64,000 nucleotides of DNA from Clostridiales bacterium (GCA_017478485.1 JAFVDI010000028.1:124001-188000); one strand, 5' to 3'. Positions 50,112 to 59,280 are shown, counted from the first letter of the stretch. The notes: generated by a model not told the origin, from the letters alone. A program made the numbers and translations.

Positions 50112-51050
50112 TCAGATACTCTCCAGTTTTGTCCATAACTCTTCAGGAATAGAAGCTTCCAATCCTGACAATGTATCTGTCAGCTGTTCCGGTTTGCTTG
50201 CTCCCAGCACCGGGTATATCTCTTTTCTGATTCCCCACTGTATCGCCGCATCGACCGGCCTGATGCCGTATTCATCACACACACTGATAAAGCCGTCAAT
50301 ACGCTCCTTGTTCTGGGCATAAAAGTTCATTGTCTTGTCATAGCCAAGCTGCTCCCTTTTCGCAGCCCTGGATCCTTCGGGTATTCCATTTCTGTATTTG
50401 CCGGTCAGCAATCCCTGGCACAACGGAGAAAAGCCGAGCATTCCCACGCCGTTCCTGTTACAGAAATCCTTAACCCCGTTCGTTTCAGTCTTTCTGACAG
50501 CAAAAGAATATATACACTGCTCGATCACAGGTTTCTCGAGATTAAGTCTCTCACATGTTCTGTGGCACTCCTCCAAAGCCTCGGCAGGCCATTCCGAAGT
50601 CGCCCAATACCTGACCCTTCCGCTTTCTATCAGATGATTAAATGTCCTAACTATTTCTTCCATGGGAGTTTCAGGATCATACCTGTGTGCATAGTAGATA
50701 TCCACATAATCCATCCCCATGCGTTTAAGTGATTCCTCAAATGCCCACATGATGTGTTTTCTCGATAAGCCTTTGTGATACGGCGTATCACCTATCGGCC
50801 AGGAGCCCTTCGTTGAAACCACATACTCCTCACGGTTGTACCTTTTCAGTGAATTACCCACAAGGCGTTCCGCTTCTCCGGAACCGTAATTGTTGGACAA
50901 GTCAAAGGAACGGATGCCGAGATTCCACGCCTGATCTATCATTCTGTCCGAATAAGACTGCTCGACCGATTCGGTACCGATCGTCAGTGCCGATCCGAAT
51001 GTTACTTCCGTTAATTTGAGGCCTGAAGAGCCCATTCTTACATAATTCAT
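50112..51050 (-). CDS. Aldo/keto reductase
   Basis: The protein has 312 residues. The catalytic tetrad is visible: Asp and Tyr in FDLSNNYGSGEAERL, Lys in VSTKG and His in IYYAHRYDP. GFSPLCQGLLTGKY and PVLGASKPEQL form the NADP-binding C-terminal part. It is most like the potassium-channel beta-subunit/YghZ branch. Within this cluster it may reduce a keto-sugar. GAGAGGC precedes the ATG. Confidence 0.9.
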   Translation of the reverse strand: MNYVRMGSSGLKLTEVTFGSALTIGTESVEQSYSDRMIDQAWNLGIRSFDLSNNYGSGEAERLVGNSLKRYNREEYVVSTKGSWPIGDTPYHKGLSRKHIMWAFEESLKRMGMDYVDIYYAHRYDPETPMEEIVRTFNHLIESGRVRYWATSEWPAEALEECHRTCERLNLEKPVIEQCIYSFAVRKTETNGVKDFCNRNGVGMLGFSPLCQGLLTGKYRNGIPEGSRAAKREQLGYDKTMNFYAQNKERIDGFISVCDEYGIRPVDAAIQWGIRKEIYPVLGASKPEQLTDTLSGLEASIPEELWTKLESI

Positions 51051-51051
51051 C

Positions 51052-52002
51052 TTATTGCCTCTCTTTTACGTTCCTACAAGGCTCATATTCGTATATGACA
51101 GACGTGGGCCTGCCCTTTGCTTCGATCATTATCTGCGCTATGTATTCAGCCATTACTGCAAGAGAGACAAGTATAAAACCGGTAAGCAGGCATGCGGTCA
51201 TTATCACAACACATGCCGCTGTCCACTCAGGCGGAGCTAAAAAGATCCCGACTATAGAACCGATGAACATCAATAAGGTTACAGGCAAAAAGACACTTAT
51301 CTTGCGCAGCGGTTCAACTGATATTCCGGTTATGCTGTCAAGTGCATACGAGATCATTGATCTTAATCCATATTTGGTCTTTCCGGCATATCTTTTATCC
51401 CTGTCGTATTCGATAACTTCCGTCTTCATTCCGACAAAAGGAACCGACACTCTGAAGACCTGGTTTACTTCGGGCATTGCAAGTATCTGATCAACTGCCT
51501 TTCTGGATAAAAGCCTGAAATTGGCAGCATTCTTTTCCAGCTTCAGTCTTCCTGAATAAGAATTCATGATCCCGTAATAAAGGCCTGCAGTGCTTTTCTT
51601 AAAGAAGCTGTCACTTCTGCGGCTGACTCTGCTTCCGACCACAACGTCAGCACCCTGCTCCCATTTCGCGATCATTTCCGGAATAAGCGAAGGCGGATCC
51701 TGAAGATCGGCATCCATTACGACTACCGCATCACCGGCAGCCTTTCTCAAGCCAGCGTTGACCGCACCTTCAAGACCGAAATTTCTTGAAAGGCACACGG
51801 TCGTGACAATATCGGAATGTTCAGCCTGTTCGCTGAGCATAATGGGATACGTGTTGTCTTTCGATCCGTCGTTAACGAGAACCAGTTCAAAATCATATCT
51901 GTCACTCAACTGTGATAAGACTTTGATTGTTTCTTCGCAATATACATGCACCATCTTTTCTTCGTTATACATCGGTGCAATAACAGACACTAATTTCTTC
52001 AT
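51052..52002 (-). CDS. Family 2 glycosyltransferase, polyisoprenyl-phosphate type
   Basis: The protein has 316 residues. The GT2 domain starts KLVSVIAPMYNEEKMV, with LVNDGSKDNTY, VVMDADLQDPPSLIPEM (DAD metal site) and VVGSRVSRRSD. Two C-terminal membrane helices (about 230-290) fit the GtrB/DPM1 group, which loads a sugar onto undecaprenyl phosphate at the inner face of the membrane. It lies 13 bases from a second GT2 gene. Confidence 0.92.
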   Translation of the reverse strand: MKKLVSVIAPMYNEEKMVHVYCEETIKVLSQLSDRYDFELVLVNDGSKDNTYPIMLSEQAEHSDIVTTVCLSRNFGLEGAVNAGLRKAAGDAVVVMDADLQDPPSLIPEMIAKWEQGADVVVGSRVSRRSDSFFKKSTAGLYYGIMNSYSGRLKLEKNAANFRLLSRKAVDQILAMPEVNQVFRVSVPFVGMKTEVIEYDRDKRYAGKTKYGLRSMISYALDSITGISVEPLRKISVFLPVTLLMFIGSIVGIFLAPPEWTAACVVIMTACLLTGFILVSLAVMAEYIAQIMIEAKGRPTSVIYEYEPCRNVKERQ

Positions 52003-52015
52003 GCTGATCCGGTCC

Positions 52016-52954
52016 TCATTTTGTCAGTTTTTCTATGCTGTCGTAACTATAGTTCTTCCGTTTGAAAACAAGCTCGACTATTATCTGCAGATACTTGATT
52101 ATTATGGTAAGGATAACGAACAGGCCAAAGAATGCAACAGACAGGAACAGTATGGTCGACGTCCATCCTTCTATAGGATTGCTGATGATAAATGCCACTA
52201 CCGTATACACCAGTACCACTACGGTAATAAAGATCATAAACAGAGACATCACCTTTGAAAACTCATATCCGAGATTAGTGAAAAGTATCAGCGAATCAAT
52301 CGCCAGAGAAGTACGGTACTTCTTTTCGTCAGCATCCATATCTTTCAGTTTGTCTTTAACAACTTCATATCTGATATTATCGGTCTTCAGTCCGCTGGTC
52401 GAATACAGAGCTTTTCGGTAAGGAACGGTCTTATTCTCATTGCTTACTCTGTTTATAACCCTTCTGCTCAGGATCCTGAATGTCTCAGTCTGCATCATTA
52501 CGTTGGTCGGGGTAAAACAGTCAAATACTTTATAGAATATCCTTGATGAGAATTTCTCCTTGCGGTCCGGAGAAGCGCTTACTATATCAAAGCCTTCCAG
52601 GACACGAGTGTAGACATCCATTATCGCTTCCGGTCTGTAATCCATAAAAGTACTGTCGAGCTCCAAAACAAAGTCTCCTATGGAAAGATCTGTTCCTGCT
52701 TTCATTGCTAATTCCAGGCCGTGGAAATAGCTCATGTTGACAAGCGATATGCACATACGGTTCGGCTCAGTACTCAGTCCACGGATTATATCCGCGCTGG
52801 AATCAGACGAAAAGTCATTGACACATATGATCTCCGAGTTCTCAAAATTATCTTCAAGAAAACGTATGAGCTCCTTAATGAACCCACCGATCCTGTCCTC
52901 GGCATTATGAACGTATACGACCGCGGATATAAAATTCTTTTCCCTGTTATCCAT
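52016..52954 (-). CDS. Divergent family 2 glycosyltransferase with two membrane helices
   Basis: The protein has 312 residues. The GT2 start NFISAVVYVHNAEDRIGGF is followed by ICVNDFSSDSSADII and LELDSTFMDYRPEAIMD, where the usual DxD reads LELDST. Two C-terminal membrane helices (about 230-290) match the neighbour's. The altered metal site suggests reduced or unusual activity. The ATG at 52954 lies inside the end of the upstream FAD gene, with GAGGT before it. It is probably a partner of the neighbouring GtrB-like enzyme. Confidence 0.85.
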   Translation of the reverse strand: MDNREKNFISAVVYVHNAEDRIGGFIKELIRFLEDNFENSEIICVNDFSSDSSADIIRGLSTEPNRMCISLVNMSYFHGLELAMKAGTDLSIGDFVLELDSTFMDYRPEAIMDVYTRVLEGFDIVSASPDRKEKFSSRIFYKVFDCFTPTNVMMQTETFRILSRRVINRVSNENKTVPYRKALYSTSGLKTDNIRYEVVKDKLKDMDADEKKYRTSLAIDSLILFTNLGYEFSKVMSLFMIFITVVVLVYTVVAFIISNPIEGWTSTILFLSVAFFGLFVILTIIIKYLQIIVELVFKRKNYSYDSIEKLTK

Positions 52955-54074
52955 TATCAAGTACCTCGTTTAAATCATAAACAGTATTGATCTTTCCCGA
53001 TAAGACGCTGATAAACACCGGTTTGTCAGAACACTTTCTGATAACGGTCGGTCTGGAATCATCTATCTCAGAACTGAGCAGGATGGGTTTTATCGAGAAC
53101 AGTGATTCTTTGTATTCGAATTTGTAATCCTCCAGCAAATACTTTTCAGCAAGACTGCGCATATAAGGAAATGCCGTTTGCGGCCGCGCCGAGCATTCAT
53201 TACAATTGGCCAGGTGCTTCCCGGAACACAGACCGCCTTTGTTTTTCTGGCACTGGAAATTCGGAACAGCATCATAGCTTGTCGTATGAGGAGTAAACGT
53301 TACTGACGTCAAAGAATGAAGTCCGGTCTTGCCGAAGGGCATGATCGAGAAAAATGGCCCGTCCATTACCGTAAAGCCGATATTCTTCATTTTTTCATTG
53401 ACGTCGCAAAGGATTATCTCGCAAAGCTCATACTTGATCTTAAACTTTTCAAAACCGGCCATTTCGGATATCTGATTGGTAGAGGCATAAGTTGCATTAA
53501 GAACAAAACCGCTCTTATACTCAAGGCCGCTCCGGGTCCTTACAACAAACTCATCGGCATCCCTGCTTATCCCTGTGATCATCTCTCCCAGTTTAAGTTC
53601 AACGCTCTTGCTGTACTTATTGAGTTCACTTAAGAAATAGTCACGCAGGATGACGGCATCATATGTATATTCTCTGGTCATAAATGCTCCGTCACACAAG
53701 CCTTCTTTGAAATAATTGCCCGGATAGAGTTCCTCGCACGGTATCCCTGCAGCTCTGCAAAACTCTTTAAAACGCTGTCCGTCAGTCCATGAAAAATGGC
53801 TGGATGTTGCGTAGATCTGTTCAAATTCCCTGTTTATGCAAAAAGAATAATCCGCATTAAAACGCTCAAAATAGCCGGCGGATTTCAGTGCTGTCGATAT
53901 CGATCTCGGATAATGATATCCCTGATGAACTCTTGCCTGATTAATATATGTTGCACGTTTAAACGGTGCATTCTCACATTCTATGACAACTACACTATAT
54001 CCTTGCTTTGCGCAATACAAAGCGGCATATAAGCCGTATAATCCGGCACCGATAATGAGCCTGTCCGTTTTCAT
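52947..54074 (-). CDS. FAD-dependent oxidoreductase of a surface-sugar cluster
   Basis: The protein has 375 residues. RLIIGAGLYGLYAALYCAKQGYSVVVIE is the Rossmann FAD motif, and NQARVHQGYHYPRS follows, as in DAO-superfamily proteins found in polysaccharide clusters. A Cys cluster FQCQKNKGGLCSG and NCNECSARP near 280-300 might bind a metal. The reaction is unknown, and a sugar-modifying dehydrogenase or mutase is plausible from context. It opens a five-gene run of which it, the two GT2s, the AKR and the isomerase form a unit. AAAGG abuts the ATG. Confidence 0.8.
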   Translation of the reverse strand: MKTDRLIIGAGLYGLYAALYCAKQGYSVVVIECENAPFKRATYINQARVHQGYHYPRSISTALKSAGYFERFNADYSFCINREFEQIYATSSHFSWTDGQRFKEFCRAAGIPCEELYPGNYFKEGLCDGAFMTREYTYDAVILRDYFLSELNKYSKSVELKLGEMITGISRDADEFVVRTRSGLEYKSGFVLNATYASTNQISEMAGFEKFKIKYELCEIILCDVNEKMKNIGFTVMDGPFFSIMPFGKTGLHSLTSVTFTPHTTSYDAVPNFQCQKNKGGLCSGKHLANCNECSARPQTAFPYMRSLAEKYLLEDYKFEYKESLFSIKPILLSSEIDDSRPTVIRKCSDKPVFISVLSGKINTVYDLNEVLDNG

Positions 54075-54124
54075 CCTTTAACCACACAATAAATCAGCTG
54101 AAAATTTCCTAGTTTGCATTTTCC

Positions 54125-54143
54125 CACGAAAACCCGTCACGAA
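54125..54143 (+). repeat. CACGAAAACCCGTCACGAA motif upstream of the FAD gene
   Basis: This string lies about 50-70 bases upstream of the FAD oxidoreductase start. It resembles an arm of the inverted repeat at 18248-18299. It could be a dispersed repeat or a protein-binding site. Confidence 0.35.
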
Positions 54144-54194
54144 CAAGTCCCGCCCCTCGTTTTGGCAGTTAAAACGCTCCTTCGGAATGCTTTA

Positions 54195-54944
54195 TCAGCA
54201 TGCCATGCTCCACAGCGGTTCATATTCGCGGTGTCCCGCAGATCTCATTGCCGAAGCAGCCGAGACACCCGCAAATCTTACATCAAACTTAGCTCCTTTA
54301 ACCGCCGGCCAGAGAACGTCATAAGCTTCTTCTCCCGTGTCCGGCATGGTAAGCGATATCCGCCTTATGTCTGACAGCATATCGCTGTCTCCTCTCCTTC
54401 CGAGCATCAGGAAATGTCTCTTGTCGAAAATTATCAGGTCATCTAAGTCCATTCTCTTAAGAAGCGGTTTCCTGATCAGAGGAAGCACGGAATTATGCGG
54501 ATCTATCACCGCGCACGATGCTTCGGGACCTCTAAAGAACTCAATGTTGACAAGGAGTGCCTGTGCCTCGCGGTACAGATCTCTTATCGCTTCATGAACG
54601 CGGTGCATCACGTCGCTGCCGTAATCCTCGGCGATCTTCCCTCCGTCCCTTAAGGCGAGATATATCATCTCGAAAAGGAGCTTCTCCATGTCAGGCGTGT
54701 CCGTCAGAAAAAGGTCCGTCACCATCTGCTGAACTTCCGCACTGCCGCGCCTCCCGATGAGCGAAAACATGTATTCGGCTTCGGCTGCAGATGTCGTTAC
54801 CGGCACATATTCAGCAGTGACGTCAGCCCGGTATTCCGGGCAGATCTCATCAGGCATCGTCTTGACCCTTAGGATCCTCAGGGCCGTGCAGAGGAATCCT
54901 TCAAGAGTGCCGTCATAACTGAATCTGCGGATGTAATCTTCCAT
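54195..54944 (-). CDS. DUF4130 (TIGR03915-like) putative DNA repair protein
   Basis: The protein has 249 residues. It begins RRFSYDGTLEGFLCTALRI, the typical start of DUF4130 proteins. YREAQALLVNIEFFRG, CAVIDPHNSVLPLIRKPLLKRM and DLIIFDKRHFLMLGRRG match the conserved domain order. The family is usually annotated as a probable DNA metabolism or repair protein, often paired with a radical SAM partner that is not seen next to it here. AAAGGAGGT precedes the ATG. Its promoter contains a LexA box, so induction by DNA damage is likely. Confidence 0.85.
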   Translation of the reverse strand: MEDYIRRFSYDGTLEGFLCTALRILRVKTMPDEICPEYRADVTAEYVPVTTSAAEAEYMFSLIGRRGSAEVQQMVTDLFLTDTPDMEKLLFEMIYLALRDGGKIAEDYGSDVMHRVHEAIRDLYREAQALLVNIEFFRGPEASCAVIDPHNSVLPLIRKPLLKRMDLDDLIIFDKRHFLMLGRRGDSDMLSDIRRISLTMPDTGEEAYDVLWPAVKGAKFDVRFAGVSAASAMRSAGHREYEPLWSMAC

Positions 54945-54976
54945 CGGTGCCTGACCTCCTTTGCCAAAGTGAGGTC

Positions 54977-55006
54977 ATTGTAGCATGCCGAACATATGTT
55001 TGTAAA
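54977..55006 (-). promoter_or_regulatory. LexA-controlled promoter of the DUF4130 gene
   Basis: TTTACA (55006-55001), 18 bases and TACAAT (54982-54977) form the promoter. The spacer holds CAAACATATGTTCG (55002-54989), which matches the Bacillota SOS box CGAACNNNNGTTCG at all but one position. LexA binding there would exclude RNA polymerase. Confidence 0.88.
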
Positions 55007-55018
55007 CGGGTTAAAAAA

Positions 55019-55044
55019 GAACAGTCCAATAATCTGGACTGTTC
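55019..55044 (-). terminator. Intrinsic terminator of tyrS
   Basis: GAACAGTCCA and TGGACTGTTC form a 10-bp stem followed by TTTTTT on the minus strand. Confidence 0.92.
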
Positions 55045-55068
55045 CCGTAAAAAACTTTTAAAAAGCCT

Positions 55069-56304
55069 TTATCCGTTGATCTTGAGTCTGTGGTAGACCT
55101 TCTTGCCCTTGCGGACGATAGCCTCGCCGTTGTCATCAAAATCGGACTCAGCGAGTGCATAGAACTGATCTTCAACAACGTTATCGTTGAGGTAGACGCC
55201 CTTCTGCTGGATCATTCTCCTTGCCTCGCCCTTGGACTTCATGAGGCCTGCCTTAACGAGAGCATCTGCGATCTGCATGCCTGCACCGAGCTCCTCTTTG
55301 GTAATCTCGGTGGTCTTCATGTCCTCTGATCTGCCGGCGTTTTCGAAGATATCCTCGGCAGTCTTCTTTGCGATCTCGGCAGCTTCCTCGCCGTGGATGA
55401 TCTTGGTAACTTCGTAAGCAAGTCTCTTCTTGGCCTCATTGATAGCAGCATCCGTGAGCTTGGCATACTCATTGATCTCATCCATCTCAAGGAACGTGAG
55501 GAGCTTCATGCACTTGATGACGTCAGCGTCGTCAACGTTTCTCCAGTACTGGTAGAAATCGTAAACAGGGAACTTCTCGGCATCGAGCCAGACTGCACCC
55601 TTAGCTGTCTTACCCATCTTCTTTCCTTCGCTGTTGGTGAGGAGAGTGAATGTGAGACCGTATGCCTCTTCCTGGTCCTTACGGCGGATGAGCTCCATGC
55701 CTGCAAGGATGTTGGACCACTGGTCATCTCCGCCGAACTCGAGCTTAACGCCGTACTTCTTGTGGAGATAGTAGAAGTCATATGCCTGCATGAGCATGTA
55801 GTTGAACTCGATGAAGGACAGCCCCTTCTCGAGACGCTGCTTGTAGCACTCTGCGGTAAGCATCTTGTTAACAGAGAAATGAGGTCCGATGTCTCTTAAG
55901 AACTCGATGTAGTTGAGGTCTCTGAGCCAGTCGGCATTGTTTACGATAAGGGCCTTGCCGTCGGAGAAATCGATGACCTTGCCCATCTGCTTCTTGAAGC
56001 ACTCGACGTTGTGGTCGATCGTCTCGACTGTCATCATCTGACGCATATCGGTACGTCCGGAAGGATCGCCGATCATACCGGTACCGCCGCCCATAAGAGC
56101 GATCGGCCTGTGTCCTGCCTTCTGCATGTGGCTCATGACCATCATCTGGACGAAGTGGCCGACGTGAAGTGAATCAGCAGTCGGGTCGAAGCCTATATAG
56201 AACGATACGCCCGGCTTGGAAAGAAGATCGTAGATCTCTTCCCTGTGTGTAGCCTGTGAGAAATAACCTCTTTCTTCAAGCGTGTCGAATACATTCTTTG
56301 CCAT
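55069..56304 (-). CDS. tyrS: Tyrosyl-tRNA synthetase
   Basis: The protein has 411 residues. [21 protein letters not shown] holds the HIGH motif, [12 protein letters not shown] the tyrosine site and [11 protein letters not shown] the KMSKS equivalent. A C-terminal S4 RNA-binding domain (about 345-411; [16 protein letters not shown]) follows. GGAGG lies 5 bases before the ATG at 56304, preferred over a start at 56316. No T-box is visible upstream, although tyrosine control is seen at aroF. Confidence 0.97.
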   Translation of the reverse strand: MAKNVFDTLEERGYFSQATHREEIYDLLSKPGVSFYIGFDPTADSLHVGHFVQMMVMSHMQKAGHRPIALMGGGTGMIGDPSGRTDMRQMMTVETIDHNVECFKKQMGKVIDFSDGKALIVNNADWLRDLNYIEFLRDIGPHFSVNKMLTAECYKQRLEKGLSFIEFNYMLMQAYDFYYLHKKYGVKLEFGGDDQWSNILAGMELIRRKDQEEAYGLTFTLLTNSEGKKMGKTAKGAVWLDAEKFPVYDFYQYWRNVDDADVIKCMKLLTFLEMDEINEYAKLTDAAINEAKKRLAYEVTKIIHGEEAAEIAKKTAEDIFENAGRSEDMKTTEITKEELGAGMQIADALVKAGLMKSKGEARRMIQQKGVYLNDNVVEDQFYALAESDFDDNGEAIVRKGKKVYHRLKING

Positions 56305-56378
56305 AAATTCCTCCAAAGAACAGAAATATAAATAATTAAAGCCTATGTATGATACACCGCGGGGCGCGGGTAAACAAG

Positions 56379-57290
56379 TTAGCCGAGCTTAATAAAATCG
56401 ACTGCCGCAAGAGCCGCGACTGCGCCGTCTGCACAAGCCGTTGTGAGCTGCCTGACCTTCTTGGTCCTGACGTCGCCTGCTACAAAGATGCCCTTAACGT
56501 TGGTCTTGCAGTCTTCGCCGCCTTCGATGTATCCGCCTGAGAGCGTAACAAGGTCCTTGAAAATGGCCGTCTTGGGCTCCTGGCCGATGGCAACGAAAAG
56601 TCCGTCAACTGCAAGCTCTTTCGTGCTCTGGTCATCGCGGTTTTCGAGAACGATGCCGTCAAGCTTGGGCGAACCCTTGAGTTCCTTTATCACGAAAGGC
56701 GTGACCATCTCGAGATTTGGAAGAACCTTGGCAGCTTTGACGAGCGTCTCGTCAGCGCGGAATTCGTTTCTTCTGTGGATCAGATAGACCTTTTCGACGA
56801 GGCCTGCAAGATAGATCGCATCTTCGACTGCTGTGTTTCCGCCGCCGTTTACGGCAACTGTCTTGCCCTTATAGAAAGCGCCGTCGCATGTTGCACAATA
56901 GGAGACTCCCTTGCCCGTGAGTTCTTCCTCGCGGTCGATACCAAGATGTCGGTTTGTGGCTCCCACTGCAAGGATCACTGCCTTGGCCGTCTCTTTACCG
57001 CCTGATGCAAGCTCAACGGTGAAGCCTTCCTCAGCCGTTCCGGAAACAGAAGTAACTCCGTCGAATTCGACTCTTGCACCGAGGTTGGTCGCCTGGTTAT
57101 ACAGGTCGTTTGCGAAATCAAAGCCCGAGATCTTTGCAATGGCCGGATAGTTCTCGACCTCAGGCGTATTGATGATCTGACCGCCGTAGACGTTGCCTTC
57201 ATAGACAACGGTATCCATACCTGCGCGTCTTGCGTAGATTGCTGCCGAAAGTCCTGCAGGGCCTGCGCCTGCGATGATGATGTCTGCCAT
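56379..57290 (-). CDS. trxB: Thioredoxin-disulfide reductase
   Basis: The protein has 303 residues. [22 protein letters not shown] is the FAD motif, [14 protein letters not shown] holds the redox Cxx[18 protein letters not shown] is the NADPH motif (note N-G-G-G-N) and GIFVAGDVR the closing FAD motif. It reduces thioredoxin with NADPH. It may serve the thioredoxin-fold domain fused to NrdD. It follows the thioesterase gene by 3 bases. Confidence 0.96.
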   Translation of the reverse strand: MADIIIAGAGPAGLSAAIYARRAGMDTVVYEGNVYGGQIINTPEVENYPAIAKISGFDFANDLYNQATNLGARVEFDGVTSVSGTAEEGFTVELASGGKETAKAVILAVGATNRHLGIDREEELTGKGVSYCATCDGAFYKGKTVAVNGGGNTAVEDAIYLAGLVEKVYLIHRRNEFRADETLVKAAKVLPNLEMVTPFVIKELKGSPKLDGIVLENRDDQSTKELAVDGLFVAIGQEPKTAIFKDLVTLSGGYIEGGEDCKTNVKGIFVAGDVRTKKVRQLTTACADGAVAALAAVDFIKLG

Positions 57291-57293
57291 GTG

Positions 57294-57725
57294 TCAGCCT
57301 TCCTTTCCGTTGACGAGCATATCGAATCTCGCATGAGCCTCAGGGTTTGCCTTCTGCAAAGAGATGACCTTGCCCTCGCGGCTGATGAAGCAATGCTCGC
57401 TCGTTCCTGTGCATCTTACCTGTTCTGTTTCCTTATCGAAGACCGTGTATTTGATATCGAATCTTACGCCCGTATATCTCGTGACCTCGGCGCGGATGAT
57501 GACCGTATCACAGTATTTCGCCATCGTCTTGTACTTGGCGGTAAGTCCGACGACGGGACTTATGATGCCCATCTCCTCCATACCCTTGTAACCGAGGCCG
57601 ATCTCTTCAAAGAGCTTTGTCCTTGCCTCTTCATACCACCTGATATAGTTCGAATGATGGGTGACGCCCATCTGGTCTGTCTCATAGTACTGTACAAGGT
57701 GTTCGCAATCCGTGACTGCTGCCAT
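57294..57725 (-). CDS. Acyl-CoA thioesterase (YbgC/4HBT family)
   Basis: The protein has 143 residues with a hot-dog fold. YYETDQMGVTHHSNYIRWYEEAR carries the catalytic Asp of the 4-hydroxybenzoyl-CoA thioesterase type, followed by the tight turn residues and EEIGLGYKGMEEMG. It hydrolyses a short or branched acyl-CoA in the cytoplasm. GGAGG precedes the ATG. It is operonic with trxB. Confidence 0.93.
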   Translation of the reverse strand: MAAVTDCEHLVQYYETDQMGVTHHSNYIRWYEEARTKLFEEIGLGYKGMEEMGIISPVVGLTAKYKTMAKYCDTVIIRAEVTRYTGVRFDIKYTVFDKETEQVRCTGTSEHCFISREGKVISLQKANPEAHARFDMLVNGKEG

Positions 57726-57761
57726 GCAAAATGCCTCCGCTTAGTAGATTGTTTAATTCTA

Positions 57762-58529
57762 TCATAAGTAGGGGAAACAACGGCTGAGTAAAAGCAATAA
57801 AAGGAGCCCCACAACAGGAATGTCGATGATAACAAATATGACGGTCAGGACCGTACCGCTCTTTCCCGCCTCCGTCATACGCTTATGAATAAATAAGGCC
57901 AGTGCGGATATGGCAAGTGAAAAGATCAAATATATGCAGACCGGTAATGCGATATTCCGGAACACTCTCGTTTTTTCATTCTTTAAGTATGTGGAAAGAA
58001 AATCTTCTTTTGCTTTTTTCAATTCGGAAAGCACTTTTTCATGCGATTCGATCTTATCAAAACCAATGGTTGTAACATAAGTCCCGTCCAGATACTTGTT
58101 GTGGTACTCTTTGCTCTCACCTGCACTTTCAGAAAAACCGACCGGGGCTCATTTGCCGTCATCACACCTGATCCGGAAATGTTCCTCGAAGCGCATGTTC
58201 TCGTTAACGGCAGAAATCTGCATGAGAGCTTTCAGCTGATAAACTTTTCCCTTCCTGAAAGTGATGGGTTTGATCTCATCACGCTTTTCATTTCCCTGTG
58301 ACTTGTCGAGTTCCAGATTGATCAGCATTATGGACTCTGAGGCCGAATCAAGACACTCGAGATCCTCGGAAAAAACTATGTCAGTCTGGTAAAACTCCTT
58401 TTCAAAGAAAACGGTTCTCGCAGGCGCGAACGTGTCACCCAGCGAAAAAACAACATACGTACCCACTGCGACAAATATTGCCAGCAGGATCAGCAAAGGC
58501 ACCTTTTTGTTCGTTCCGGAATCATTCAT
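57762..58529 (-). pseudogene. Membrane protein gene interrupted by an in-frame TGA
   Basis: Two segments lie in the same frame. The first (58529-58149, 126 residues) has one membrane helix (VPLLILLAIFVAVGTYVVF) and an extracytoplasmic domain ending HFRIRCDDGK. The second continues APVGFSESAGESKEYHNKYL without any further stop to two more membrane helices and ends LLLSRCFPYL. The only interruption is TGA at 58151-58149. A GTG restart at 58034 without a ribosome site is possible. The intact protein would have 255 residues, with three helices. The start ATG at 58529 is 6 bases after TATAAT. Family unknown. It is either a nonsense mutation, read-through or a sequence error. Confidence 0.7.
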
Positions 58530-58535
58530 GGTCTC

Positions 58536-58541
58536 ATTATA
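58536..58541 (-). promoter_or_regulatory. -10 box for a leaderless membrane-protein mRNA
   Basis: GCGGTATAAT is followed by gagacc and the ATG at 58529. The sequence closely resembles GCGGTATAAT-N6-ATG at 907-922. No clear -35 is seen. Confidence 0.5.
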
Positions 58542-58570
58542 CCGCGGATGAAAAAGATGGATATATTCAA

Positions 58571-58599
58571 CTGTCATTCCTCGCGAAAACATATATAAT
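58571..58599 (+). promoter_or_regulatory. Promoter giving a leaderless TRIC-channel mRNA
   Basis: CTGTCA (58571-58576), 17 bases, TATAAT (58594-58599), then tgctgtt and the ATG at 58607. There is no Shine-Dalgarno sequence between. Confidence 0.65.
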
Positions 58600-58606
58600 T
58601 GCTGTT

Positions 58607-59266
58607 ATGGATACGACCGAACTCTTCATCCTCATAACCGACATAATCGGCACAATCGCATTCGCGGTGTCAGGCGCCCTCGCAGGCGTCAAAAAGAAGA
58701 TGGACATCTTTGGAGTCAACATCCTCGCTATCCTGACGGCAACCGGCGGAGGAATAATCCGTGACCTCATCATCGGATCAACACCTCCCACTGCATTCAA
58801 GAATCCGTTCTTCGTAATCCTTGCCGCGATCGCCGCCAACCTCACGTTCATCTTCCTTTACTGGCAGCGCCGTTCGGACAAAAAGCTCCCCGAGAACGCG
58901 AAAAAGATCTACGACAGAGTCTTTTTCTGGTGCGACACGATAGGACTTGCGGCATTTACCGTTGACGGTGTCCACACGGGCTTTTTCACCACCTTTTCAA
59001 ACAACTGGTTTCTGGTCATCTTCCTCGGTGTCGTGACCGGTGTCGGCGGCGGCGTCCTTCGTGACGTCCTCTCGCTCGAGATGCCTTATATCTTCGTAAA
59101 GCACATCTATGCCATAGCCTCGATCATAGGCGCAACGGCAACATATCTCATATTCCTCGGCACGGGCTCGGCCGCTTCGGCAATGCTCGCCGGCTTCTTC
59201 ATAGTCGTCGGCATCCGCTATCTTGCGGCGCATTTCGGCTGGAACCTGCCTAAGATCGATCACTGA
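58607..59266 (+). CDS. TRIC cation channel/UPF0126-family membrane protein
   Basis: The protein has 219 residues with about seven membrane helices. The inverted repeat units are visible: IGTIAFAVSGALAGVKKKMD then GGGIIRDLIIGSTPP, and later GLAAFTVDGVHTGFF then GGGVLRDVLSLEMP. Prokaryotic TRIC proteins are trimeric potassium-permeable channels. The ATG at 58607 is chosen over upstream in-frame ATGs because the -10 box ends 7 bases before it. A DUF4250 gene follows after 14 bases. Confidence 0.93.
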   Translation: MDTTELFILITDIIGTIAFAVSGALAGVKKKMDIFGVNILAILTATGGGIIRDLIIGSTPPTAFKNPFFVILAAIAANLTFIFLYWQRRSDKKLPENAKKIYDRVFFWCDTIGLAAFTVDGVHTGFFTTFSNNWFLVIFLGVVTGVGGGVLRDVLSLEMPYIFVKHIYAIASIIGATATYLIFLGTGSAASAMLAGFFIVVGIRYLAAHFGWNLPKIDH

Positions 59267-59280
59267 AAAGGAGTCATTAC

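Noticed and set aside
3004..58151. Reassignment of TGA to an amino acid, from in-frame TGA at 3004-3006 and 58149-58151
   Set aside because: TGA ends many intact genes here (for example azlC and the DUF4250 gene), and no selenocysteine-type hairpin is evident. Mutation or read-through is simpler.
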